DNA of 64,000 bases from Parietaria judaica. Lineage: Eukaryota; Streptophyta; Magnoliopsida; Rosales; Urticaceae. Where the stretch lies: positions 18,781,056 through 18,845,055 of the forward strand of contig OX940868.1 of the NCBI GenBank assembly GCA_954871525.1. Reading direction: 5' to 3'. Below are positions 1 through 11,200 of this stretch, piece after piece (position 1 is the first letter of the stretch; every line of letters starts with the position of its first letter). The position numbers were made by a program, and so were the translations under genes. The notes beneath the pieces were generated by a model. That model ran no database searches. It saw nothing but the letters and a program-made list of their open reading frames with translations, and was not told the origin of the DNA.

Positions 1-2380
1 ATTTACATTATCGTAACTAAAGTTACACTTATGTAACTGGAGTTACACTTTTGTAACTGGAGTTACAATTTCAATATATTTGTTCAACTAATAATTTAGT
101 GCTTTGGGAATTAATTTGGAAGTATTAAAATAATTTTTGTAACTGAAGTTACACTTTTGTAACTCAAGTTACATAAGTGTAACCGGTGTTACACTTTTGT
201 AATAGGAGTTACACTTTTGTAATTCTAGTCAAATATGGTTATATAATAATATGACCACATCATTAGAGTTACACTAATGTAAATGTGGTTACACTAATTT
301 AATTGGAATTAAAGTTTTGTAACCGAAGTTACATTATCGTAACCGAAGTTACATTATCGTAACTGAAGTTACACTTATGTAACTGGAGTTGCAATTTCAA
401 TATATTTGTTCAAATAATAATTTAGTGCTTTGGGAGTTAATTTGGAAGTATTAAAATAATTTTTGTAACTGAAGTTACACTTTTGTAACTTAAGTTACAT
501 AAGTGTAACCGGTGTTACACTTTTGTAACAGGATTTACACTTTCATAATTCTAGTCATATATGGTTACACTTATGTTATATAATTATATTAATCCAGTCT
601 CCATCTAAATGTGTGTAGCAATAATTTCACGTAATTTGAGTTACAAAAAAGAGTTTAAATTGAAATATTGTCAAAAAATAGTGACATACAATTATGTAAT
701 AGTATGACCACAATTATGTAATACTATGACAACAATCATTAGACTTACACTTATGTAAATGTGGTTACACTAATTTAATTGGAATTAATTTTTTGTAACC
801 GAAGTTACACTTTTGTAACCGAAGTTACATTATCGTAACTGTAGTTACACTTTTGTAACCGGAGTTACAATTTCAATATATTTATTCAAATAATAATTTA
901 GTGTTTTGGGAGTTATATTAAAATAATTTTTGTAACTGAAGTTACACTTTTGTAACTCAAGTTACATAAGCGTAACCGGTGTTACACTTTTGTAATAGGA
1001 GTTACACTTTCGTAATTCTAGTCATATATGGTTATGTAATAGTATGACCACAATTATGTAATAATATGACCACAATCATCAGAGTTACACTAATGTAAAT
1101 GTGGTTACACTAATTTAATTGGAATTAATGTTTTGTAACCGAAGTTACATTATCGTAACCGAAGTTACATTATCATAACTGATTTGCATTATCGTAACTG
1201 AAGTTACACTTATGTAACTGGAGTTACACTTTTGTAACTGGAGTTACAATTTCAATATATTTGTTCAACTAATAATTTAGTGCTTTGGGAGTTAATTTGG
1301 AAGTATTAAAAGAATTTTTGTAACTGAAGTTACACTTTTGTAACTCAAGTTACATAAGCGTAACCGGTGTTACACTTTTGTAATAGGAGTTACACTTTTG
1401 TAATTCTAGTCATATATGGTTATGTAATAATATGACCACATCATTAGAGTTACACTAATGTAAATGTGGTTACACTAATTTAATTGGAATTAAAGTTTTG
1501 TAACCGAAGTTACATTATCGTAACCGAAGTTACATTATCGTAACTGAAGTTACACTTATGTAACTGGAGTTGCAATTTCAATATATTTGTTCAAATAATA
1601 ATTTAGTGCTTTGGGAGTTAATTTGGAAGTATTAAAATAATTTTTGTAACTGAAGTTACACTTTTGTAACTCAAGTTACATAAGTGTAACCGGTGTTACA
1701 CTTTTGTAACAGGAGTTACACTTTCATAATTCTAGTCATATATGGTTACACTTATGTTATATAATTATATTAATCCAGTCTCCATCTAAAGGTGTGTAGC
1801 AATAATTTCACATAATTTGAGGTACAAAAAAGAGTTTAAATTGAAATATTGTCAAAAAATAGTGACATACAATTATGTAATAGTATGACCACAATTATGT
1901 AATACTATGACAACAATCATTAGACTTACACTTATGTAAATGTGGTTACACTAATTTAATTGGAATTAAATTTTTGTAACCGAAGTTACATTATCGTAAT
2001 AGAAGTTACATTATCGTAACTGAAGTTACACTTATGTAACTGTAGTTACACTTTTGTAACCAGAGTTACAATTTCAATATATTTGTTCAAATAATAATTT
2101 AGTGCTTTGGGAGTTCATTTGGAAGTATTAAAATAATTTTTGTAACTGAAGTTACACTTTTGTAACTCAAGTTACATAAGCGTAACCGATGTTACACTTT
2201 TGTAATAGGAGTTACACTTTCGTAATTCTAGTCATATATGGTTATGTAATAGTATGACCACAATTATGTAATAATATGACCACAATCATTAGAGTTACAC
2301 TAATGTAAATGTGGTTACACTAATTTAATTGGAATTAAAGTTTTGTAACCGAAGTTACATTATCGTAACCGAAGTTACAG
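1..2380. repeat. Higher-order tandem array of palindromic GTAAC..GTTAC units
   Basis: The region consists of dozens of short imperfect palindromes of the form GTAACY-NN-RGTTAC separated by AT-rich spacers. A landmark, TCAATATATTT, recurs at about 71, 397, 873, 1252, 1578 and 2074. The spacings are 326, 476, 379, 326 and 496, so the pattern repeats as a block of about 1,181 bp made of three unequal sub-units. Two blocks are present, about 1-1181 and 1182-2380. The array already runs at base 1, so it probably extends beyond the window. It stops sharply at about 2380 in a TTACAG. No coding potential is seen. Confidence 0.9.
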
Positions 2381-2984
2381 CTTCCATGATTCTCTCGCTG
2401 TCCCTATCCCTCGAACCTATGCTATTAATACACAGATAATATAGTGTTTTTTTCTTTATTGGAATTAATTTGGGAGCATATAAAATAGTGTTTTTTTATA
2501 TTGGCATGTAGTCTCTTATTGGCATGTATCAAGTATCAACACATTACACAAGACGTAACTACAGTGAGCAGAACACGGGTGAACCTTTTTAAATATATCC
2601 TTATGTCATTTACCCTTCGCATATTTTATATTTATATTTCTCGTCGCTATCTTATTTTATATTGAATATTGATCCCGCGTTGGAAGTAAATCTAGAAGTG
2701 GAATAACCACGTGTTACAGTAAATTTAATCGCAAACCGTATTCATGACTAGAATTTAATATATGGTTTTATATTTTATATTGCACGATATACTAGCATCT
2801 GATCTACTTAGTGTTTCCTAGTTTCACTACCACAATGCACTCTACTTCTAAAAATAGCTATATTGTTTACCAATTTGTTCTTCCGTCACATTATTACTTA
2901 AGAGTATATTCACACTATAATAAAAATCGACACTCTTATCAAGATTTCATAAATATACCTAAGTTTAATATCTTAATATTTTTA
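2381..2984. other. AT-rich gap, no gene seen
   Basis: This unique AT-rich sequence lies between the palindrome array and the Mutator-like element. Open frames are short and lack recognisable protein character. No RNA gene or clear regulatory motif was found. Confidence 0.6.
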
Positions 2985-3089
2985 ACAAAGTACTCAAGTT
3001 AGGTGAAACTTTTTTAAAAAATACTCAAAAGTTTACCATAACTAAAGAAATACTCATTTGATCTTATATGGACAATTATGCCCTAAACA

Positions 3090-3350
3090 CATTAGATACA
3101 CTTATGTAACTAAAATTACATTTATGTAACTGAAGTTACACGTTTGTATCTGAAGTTACATTTATGTAATCGAAGTTACACTTTTGTTGCAATTACACTT
3201 TTGTAACGATAACTACACTTTTGTAACGGCCGTTACATATTTGTGACTGAAGTTACACTTCTGTAACGGCAATTATAATTTTGTAACGAGAGTTACAAAT
3301 GTGATTACAAAGGTTTCGAATAGAGTTATTGTATAACTAAAGTTACACTT
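3090..3350. repeat. GTAAC/GTTAC palindromes inside the MULE-like element
   Basis: About ten short units of the type GTAACTGAAGTTAC or GTAACGGCCGTTAC lie in tandem. They share the core and spacing of the array at 1-2380 but with more diverged spacers. The stretch lies between the left TIR and the GC-rich interior of the element. Confidence 0.75.
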
Positions 3351-3828
3351 TCGACGTATGGCTTTGGGTCTCTTTCCATTATCAATATAACGAGAATGTC
3401 TCAAATAGAGAAATCCAACGAAGAAGGGCTTCTCTAGTGTCTAGAGAGCATAAAGAAACTCTACAACTCAATTTGGATACATAAAAAGCTGCAGAGTTCT
3501 TTGGGAAAAAACAGCAAACACATGGTGGGTAGTATTCAATTACACCAAGCAAACAGAATAAACTATACTTCTCAACTAAACTACAAGAGATGAGCACCAT
3601 AGCTCTCCAAAAAACAACGATGCTACTCCGATGAGCAAAACGAAAAACCTGAATCAGGGGAGCTAGACCAGAGGTGCCCGAGAACTCAGGCGAGAGAGGT
3701 AGTCATCACTGAGCGAGGAGAGAAAACCAGTGCGAAAAGCAGCAGCCCTAACGGAGAAGGCGAGCATCAGCGGAGGAAGAAGAAGCTAGGGCGATGGCTT
3801 CATACGCAGGGGGGACACGACAAACTAG

Positions 3829-4173
3829 CTCGAGGAAGCTAATGAAAAGCACAGCCTCGTCATCCACGACCTCCACCGCCGCTTATCGTCGGACGACACG
3901 GCCTTCCTCGACGAGCTCCGCCGCCTCCGCATCACCGACTTTCTGCCGCGAGGTCCAGCGCCACGATCTCTCCACCGAGTAAAGAGCCTGCGCCGACGAG
4001 ATCTGAACAAATCGAGCTTCGAGCGTGAGGATTCGATCTTCAGCACAGGATTCGAGCTTGAGGACGCGATCTTCAAGAGCCGAGCGCCGAGCTTCAGCGA
4101 GAGGAGAGTTCCAACAAAGTCGAGCTTCAGCGATGGTTTCAGCGAGAGCCAAATTTCAGCAATCGATAGAGGA
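3829..4173 (+). pseudogene. GC-rich gene-like fragment inside the MULE-like element
   Basis: A frame stays open for 114 codons from about 3829 to a TGA at 4171-4173, in strong compositional contrast to the AT-rich flanks. It begins EEANEKHSLVIHDLHRRL and continues FLDELRRLRITDFLP, which looks like real helical protein; the second half degenerates into repeats of the type SSF..SIF. It has no in-frame ATG. A nearby ATG at 3794 is in another frame, separated by a run of six G and a TAG at 3826. I do not recognise the protein. A captured host gene fragment is the simplest reading. The minus strand is also open (3883-4152), so even the coding strand is uncertain. Confidence 0.4.
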
Positions 4174-4309
4174 TGACAGGGGTATTTTTGGAAGATAATA
4201 TTTAAAATGAGTATGATTTGGATTAATTAAACCTTGAGTATTTTTTAAAATAGTTTATTTCTAATTGAGTATTTTGCTAATGAGTATATTTCCTTTTTTA
4301 ATTTAATAT

Positions 4310-4535
4310 ATTTTGTGCCATAGGTTCAATCCATTAAGATAATAGTGCTTGCAACTAATTGTGTCGGTTATTCTTACAGTGAAAATATATCGAGTAAATG
4401 TAAACTTATAGATAAATCCACTATAAGACTCTTCAAGAAGTCATGGGCTCAATTTATTGAGACGATAGTGCCTGCGACAAATTGTATCGATTATTCTTAC
4501 AGTGAAAAATATCGAGCACATGTAATCTTGACTGA
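4310..4535. repeat. Two-copy tandem duplication, period about 122 bp
   Basis: The segment GTTCAATCCATTAAGATAAT at about 4324 recurs in diverged form as GCTCAATTTATTGAGACGAT at about 4446. The shared sequence then runs through GTTATTCTTACAGTGAAAA and ATATCGAG. The function is unknown. Confidence 0.6.
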
Positions 4536-5717
4536 AGTGTCACTCTATTAAAAAAGAAATTATCCTTTTAGAAGAAATAACAAATGTATGTACACTCATT
4601 AATTAGTATTGTCACCCAACAAAATTAACACACATAAATAACTTACTTATCATACACGTCAAAATAAACATAAATCTAATAGAAACGGTATAACCTTTTA
4701 AATATTCATCTACACCCATTTGAACATAATACGAAGGAACAATTTAATTTTAATACTTTCAAGTTTCACCCATTCTCCAATCGACACAAAATCTAGCCGA
4801 TCTAATCATCGAACTCATCCAAGGCTTTTAAATTTAGATTAACAACGACACTCATTTATGAAATTTATGCGGTATTATCGTCAAGCGATATGTCTATTTA
4901 TTCGGATTTATCCATCGATATCGGCATCGACATCGGCAAGCGATATTTCCGTAAAATGTAGAGTGTGAAACGACATCGTATTGATATTTAGAATATTGGT
5001 TAATATGGTTATAATGGTTAAATGACTACTTTTATAATGATTAATATGGTTAGTTGACTATTTTATAAATATCAACCAAACATCGACTATTTTGTCAATT
5101 TAAATTAATTTAGCTATTTAACTTAAGTTCCCTTATTGATAAATTATAATAGATTTGAAAATGAACAAGCTTAAATTTGACGCATTAAAAAGCCCCCTCA
5201 AAGATTATTGTGTACCATAAGGATGTAAATAAACATTTTAAAGAAAATAAGCTTACGCTTCCCGAGAAAGTTTCTAACCATTTTTATAAATAGGAGGTCC
5301 TCCTATGGAACACTAAGGTAGTGTTTGGAAGCGTTTTGTTTTTTTATTTTGTGTTTGCATTTTTAATTTTCCAAAACAGCTTTATCAAAACGTTTTGAAA
5401 ATGTGATTGGTTAGTATTTTGTTACACTGTTTTTTGAAAAGGAAAAAGAAAACAGTGTTTGGTTAATTTTTTCTTAAAATCGGTTTTAACAAAAAAAAAA
5501 AACTAATTTTATTTAATTGAAACTAATTAAATAAATGCTAATTAGTAAGAAAAATTATACCATACGATATTACATCAAATTAAATTTTTCGCGCTACAAA
5601 CAAACATTACAAACTATTATTACTCTGTCATTGTGATAACCCCACATTAAATTTGCAATATGGTCCCTATACTCTCCCCATGCAACTCGTTCAACATTAT
5701 TGGGCCAATTTCCAACA
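4536..5717. other. Intergenic, with an ATCGAT-rich repeat patch
   Basis: No gene is seen. At about 4868-4960 there is a patch rich in ATCGATA and GGCAAGCGATA motifs that resembles the larger repeat at 61225-62525. At about 5318 and 5455 there are AGTGTTTGG motifs that could belong to a decayed end of a Tourist/Harbinger-type element. No matching opposite terminus was proven. Confidence 0.5.
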
Positions 5718-6948
5718 TCATCTCCTCTTTGTGCTTGATTTCGAACCTTCTGCTTCCGGATCGATTTCTCCGATCGGTATGTCTTGACTCCACTGCTGAA
5801 ATAAACTATCTTCTGTGGCGTACATCTTGATTAAGTTATGAACTACGAAACATGCCATGATTATGTCGCTCTGCCGCTCTAGGTCATAACATGACATGCT
5901 TTTAAGAATACGAAACCGGGCTTTAAGAACGCCAAAACATCTTTCTATAACGTTTCGAAGAGACGAGTGCTTGTAGTTAAAAACTTCCTCGTGGCCATTT
6001 GGAGGCCCTGAATAAGTGTTTCTAAAAGTATCCAAATGATACCGTGCCTTTTTATATGGAGCCAAGAACCCCGGTATATTTGGATAGCCGGAATCGACGA
6101 CGTAGTAAAATGGAATTGGCGGTACAAAGAAACTACTATTGTTCGCGGGTCATTACCTCACGTAGGACTTGGGAATCAGCCATGGAACCTTCGAAGCCTG
6201 TATGTACATATGTGAACTTCATATCGAATGTACAAGCTGCCATAACGTTCATACTGCATGTGCCTTTGCGTGATCGATACCTTTTTTGGTCCTCACTAGG
6301 TACGATACATTCAATATGTGTGCCGTCGATGGCACCGATGCAATCCTGGAATTTTTCTATGTTTCAGTCAATTATGATGATAAAACTCACACAAAATTAC
6401 AAATATAAATTAAAGTAATGAAGACTTACTTTGAACCAAGGATAATATTTCCTACTTTGTTCGATCTCAGGAGGTGTTTGTCCAACTGGAGGTTGAGTTA
6501 TCACCCTTGGTGCCAAGGCTAATATAGCATACAAAATTTTGCGAAAATGACGGCTAACAGTCTCGCCCGAAAGTTGGAATCTATCTTGTGCTGCTCTATT
6601 TCGATTGGAATGTGAAAGAATATGCATGAAAATCATGAATGACGCTTCTAATGGTAGTCGTCCTTCTTTTAAAGATGGCCTAATTAGCTCGACTATTGCG
6701 AGAAACGGTGCTCGGTTCATACGACACATATTAAAAAGGTTTGTTTCATGACCATTAATCTGCTCTAATGCATAACCAATACCACTTAGTTCTGAAACGT
6801 GTTGTCGATTCCGATTAACGCATTCAACTCGCTTGGATGACTGTACCGCAGCGAACATTGCCAATAACTGTAATTGGTTCCGGTTATTACGATTTATTTC
6901 TTCTTCCATTCTCTCGTATTCCTCATCAGACTCATCAGAGGGCTCCAT
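5718..6948 (-). pseudogene. PIF/Harbinger transposase, frameshifted
   Basis: This is a DDE-type nuclease-transposase of the PIF/Harbinger superfamily (DDE_Tnp_4), which cuts and pastes its own DNA. Exon 1 is 6948-6430 (173 codons), with an acidic start and the helix-turn-helix-like part NRNRAAQDRFQLSGETVSRH. A GT-AG intron, 6429-6346, joins WFK to DCIGAIDGTHIE, giving the first catalytic Asp. The second Asp is in YYVVDSGYPNIPGF and the catalytic Glu in RNVIERCFGVLKARF. The frame breaks near 6139-6145: after VLREVMTREQ come two adjacent TAG codons (6136-6138 and 6133-6135), and the family sequence resumes in the next frame as SSFFVPP. This looks like loss of a single base. The gene ends at 5718 after a basic tail. 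The Myb-like partner protein of Harbinger elements is not seen nearby. Confidence 0.85.
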
Positions 6949-7959
6949 AATCTATTCAAAACGTATATTCAAAGAAATAATTAAACAACCCGATTTCCAT
7001 ATAAACTTAAGTATGCAATCTAAGAACAGAGAGGAAATGAATTCTGAAGCAAGCATTGTAAATACGTAAACATGAATCAATAATAAAAATCTACAAACAG
7101 ATTATGTCACTAGGCATTGCATTACGATCAAAATGCTAGAGTCTATTTTTCTTTTTCGTTTCTCTTACTCCTAACTACAAGTATTTAATTAATGTTGAGC
7201 GTCAGAGCGGTTTACGGAGGCCCCCATTCGTACTTCTCTGGAGTTTGATTTTTCTATTTCTTTTGAAAGACGAAGATGGAAGAGCACGCCAAAGCAAAGG
7301 CACCATAGTATTTCCGGCTCTCCGACATCAAAGATTCAAGATCTGAGTTCAATCTGATCGTGAAACATAAGTCTTGGTTCTGGTTCTCCTAGATCGACGA
7401 TCCAAGATCCAAGTCCAGTCTGGCCGATAAACAGAATTCCCAATTCACTACGATCCGAGTCTGGTTTTGCCGAAAAACGAAAGTCTCGGGTGACCAGGAT
7501 CGAAGAATCAAGCTTCAAGCTTGATATAGTCAACCAAAACGACGACGCAAAAACAAGACTTGGGCCGCAGCGGTGTGCGATCCGTTTTTCGAAATCAACA
7601 ATAGTCAAGTTACTATATATTATTTTAATTATATTTCAATCAACTTATCAACTTAACATAATTTGGAACGTATGTCGATGATATAAAATTTTATATATTT
7701 CTTACCAAACATTAACAATAAATTGATAAAAAAGAAATTAGAAAGCAAAATCATAAAATAGCTAACAATAAAAAAATTTAATCATAGAATATAAATTTAT
7801 GTCATAATAAGAATTAAAATATATATTAATATTTTTCGAAATATATATAAAAAAAAACCGTGTTATCTACTAATGAGAAAAGATAATGTAAATTATTAAC
7901 AAAAAAATAGATAATTTATTAGGAGTTATCTTGTAGCTCTAACAGATCAGCTTAATTAA
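6949..7959. other. Intergenic, no gene supported
   Basis: A moderately GC-rich patch at 7200-7600 has open frames on both strands but no recognisable protein. It could be the remaining flank of the Harbinger element or an unrelated repeat. A CTTACCAAACATTAAC at about 7690 weakly resembles the reverse complement of the GTGTTTGG motif at 5455. The rest is AT-rich with nothing identified. Confidence 0.45.
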
Positions 7960-8036
7960 TGCTGTTCGTTGGAAGCACAACACAACACAACACACAGAGA
8001 GATCGTCTCTTTGCTCTCTTCTTCTGAAGCTCTGCC

Positions 8037-8039
<3 letters not shown>

Positions 8040-8071
<32 letters not shown>

Positions 8072-8196
8072 CATCTCTTTGCTCTGTTCTGAAGCAAGAG
8101 AGAGAGAGAGAGAGAGAGAACCCAGAAAATTCAAACAAAAATAAACCCAGTGTTGCGTGGACTTTACATTCTCACAAAAAAAAAAAAAAAAAAAAC
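8040..8196. repeat. GA microsatellites and an A-run in the leader of the GOLD-domain gene
   Basis: Two (AG)n tracts, at about 8038-8069 and 8096-8119, and an A-run at about 8177-8195 lie within 210 bp upstream of the ATG at 8244. GA/CT tracts are common in plant 5' leaders. Several apparent open frames here are only these repeats. Confidence 0.85.
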
Positions 8197-8243
8197 CCAC
8201 CTGAAAAGAGAGAAGCTTTCTCTCTCTTTCTCTCGGATCGTCA

Positions 8244-11200
8244 ATGGCGTCCACGGAGGGTCTGGTCCCGATCACCAGGACGTTCCTCGCTGCCTTCTAC
8301 GACAAGTACCCCTTCGCTCCTCTCTCCGGCGACGTCTCGCGCCTCTCCTCCCAAGTCCGCGCTATGGCCGACGATCTCCTCGCCGACCTCCCCCCGAACG
8401 AAGGTACGCCGATCGAACCTTAAAGCTCCGATTTTTTTTTCAGGGGAATTTTTTCTCGAGGGTTTTGGTACTGTGTAGAGGGTCGGATCGAATCGAAATC
8501 GAGTGATTCAGAATTTGGTTAGGTTTGTGTGGGTTCGCAAATTAGGGCTTGTTTATGAGAAATTCTTACTCGATGATGCAGAGGAAGACCTAGTGCTGAA
8601 CGAAGCCAATGCCGAACAGCCTCATAAGATGGACGAGAACATGTGGAAGAATCGAGAGCACATGGAAGAGATTCTCTTCTTGCTCGAGAGATCGCACTGC
8701 CCTCTCGCGGTAAGAATTTCGTGTCGGATTTTCGTGGTTTTATCAGTCGAACGATGGGGTTTGTTCATATCGCGGGTTTGCTTGTTGTGATCGCAGCTTC
8801 AGCGGCAGGCAACACCCGAGGATGAAGAACTCGCTGTTACCATCGGGGAGATCAGAGCAAAAGTCCGTAATGCTTTGAAGAGTCTGGAAAATTTCCAAGC
8901 CAAGAATTCTGACCGCGTTTTCAGTACAGGTTGGTTATGAAAATCAATAATTTGCGAAAGAGCATGTTGAATTCTGATTTCGGTTTCGATGAGTGAAACA
9001 TCTGACATTGCTTAACACGTTAAGGGAGTGAATCAAGTAGGCTGACAGTACTAAATTTTAGAACTTAAATTCTCTTTCTTAAGATCAAGTTTCGTGAAAA
9101 AAAATTGGAAGCTAATTAATGACTTTGGCTCTTCTGGTATTTTACCATAGAAAGTAACTCTGGGCGGGTCAAATAAGTTGACGAATAATTATAGGAAACT
9201 AAGAATTGGTAAATGCCAATTGGTAACTAATAATCATTAACGGAATCTCAAACTACAAACATGGTGATGCGGGGATTTACTCATTGTTCCTATAGAAGTA
9301 TATGAAGTTAGGTGTAAATAGCTGTATTTACATTCGCAACTTAAGGATTAAGTATCATTATTTAATTAAGTAATTTATGCTATTTCATTTGGGTCTAGAC
9401 CTTAAGTTAATGGAAAAAAAATATTAGCCCCCTAAACAGCTAAGGATATGGGCAGTGCAATACTTATTACAAGTTTAATATCTCTCAAAAGAGGGGAAAT
9501 TGGGCTCAGTGAAGATATGGCAGCGCTCTCGTTTGGAGAGCTACCTTGGCCGTAAAAATAGCTTAGTTATTTTCCTTTTGAAGGGATTAGTTAAATTATC
9601 TCCTAGCTTAAGTTAGTATTAAGTTTTAAGCTGTATATATCCCATTGGATCATCAATGAAGAAAGAATTCAGAAAATTCCCAAAACCAAGTTTGCTTTCG
9701 TAGAGTAGACTTAAAGAATGAATAAATATTTTGCAGTTATGACATACATGCCTCAAGATTTTCGGGGAACTATTATTAGACAACAAAAAGAGCGGTCAGA
9801 AAGGAATAAACAAGCCTTGGTTGATGCCCTAATAAACTCAGGAGCAAGCATTCGCGACCGGTACGCGCTTCTTTGGAACCAACAAATGGAGAGGTAAGGC
9901 ATGCGGTGTGTTGTATAACCGAACTTCCTTTTGGTTCTTTATGAGGAAAAAAAAATCAAACTAATTTTAATAAGAACTCATTTTTTTCCTTTTAAATATC
10001 TGAAAAGATATAAAAAAAATATATATGTTAAGTAGAAACATTCTATTTAGATAAAATAAAATAACTAATTGATTGCTGATTTTGCTCTTAGGAGGAAACA
10101 ACTAGCTCAGCTTGGTTCTGCAACCGGTGTTTACAAAACGCTAGTGAAGTATTTAGTCGGGGTTCCACAGGTAATTCTCGGTTTATTTTTTTATAAATAT
10201 CACGTTGGATATATACAAAACTATGGTACCGAATTAATTCCTAAACATGTGCAAATAATATCTGTACTCTTGGAAACATTATTTTGATCATCATGACGAC
10301 AATAGGTGCGTTATGATAAGCTTTCTAGTGTAGGAATCTAATTCTAGAAGCTGTAATTACAGTTTATATGCCAATTTAATTAACACTGTCTTAGGAATTT
10401 ACCATGGTTTTCCCTCGATGAATTTCTGGATGATTCATTTAATTATGGGATTTAAAACTAAACTTTAGATTTAGAAATGGTTTTCTTGATCTCGATGATG
10501 CATTTGTTCGTCACTTGATGCCTCGAACTATTGATTTTAACTCATGACTGGCTTTCTCCGGTGATGCAGGTTTTGCTTGATTTTATTCGCCAAATAAATG
10601 ATGATGATGGGTATGTTCTCTATTTTATATTATGGAGTTATATTTGCTACTATTTGGTCCATATTTATACTTGAATCAAGGTGTTTTAAACTCTGCGTTT
10701 AACCAAAAAATGTGTATCTTAAAAAATACAGGCCAATGGAAGAGCAACGAAGTCGCTATGGACCGCCTCTTTATAACCTTACAGCAATGGCGCTCTCTAT
10801 TCGACTCTTTTTTATGTTGGCTTGGGGCAGATTCGAGGCTGGAAAATTGTAAGATAATAAATGAGATATATATAAACTAGATCTTCCATGTATTCTTCCA
10901 TGGATTCACTACCTCATCTCGGTCTATCCTGGCACTGAGATTATACCTTATTTTATTCATTATTTGACAATCTGTTATTGTTGAAATTCGGCAGAACGAA
11001 GCAAAACCTGGCTGTGCTAGAACAGGCTGTTGAGGTTTACACCACCGAGTTTGAAAGATACCTTGCATTCATTAGGTATATATATATACATATGTGTTTT
11101 GCTGTAATTCGTATATGATTCTCGTCTAATAAGTTCATTCCTAAACCGACTATATTTTTTTTTTGCAGCGAGGTATTTGCAAATGCGCCGTTCTTCATAT

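Larger units (their letters stand above)
2985..4300. mobile_element. Non-autonomous Mutator-like element, approximate ends
   Basis: The two ends form imperfect terminal inverted repeats of roughly 100 bp. On the left, AAAGTACTCAAG, then TTTTTAAAAAATACTCAA, then AAATACTCATTTGATC, read inward to ATTATGCCCTAAAC. The reverse complement of 4170-4300 carries the same series (AAAATACTCAA, TTTTAAAAAATACTCAA, CATACTCATTTTAA, then TACCCCTGTC). Long TIRs around a GC-rich gene-like interior fit a MULE or Pack-MULE. The outer boundaries and target duplication could not be fixed. The interior holds GTAAC palindromes on the left and a GC-rich block on the right. No transposase is present. Confidence 0.6.

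Noticed and set aside
1..2380. Regular palindromic repeats resembling a CRISPR array
   Set aside because: The units are imperfect, the spacers are themselves repetitive, no cas genes are present, and the context is plant nuclear DNA.
3382..3600. 72-residue Cys-rich frame on the minus strand
   Set aside because: It lies within the MULE-like element, with no conserved pattern or promoter context.
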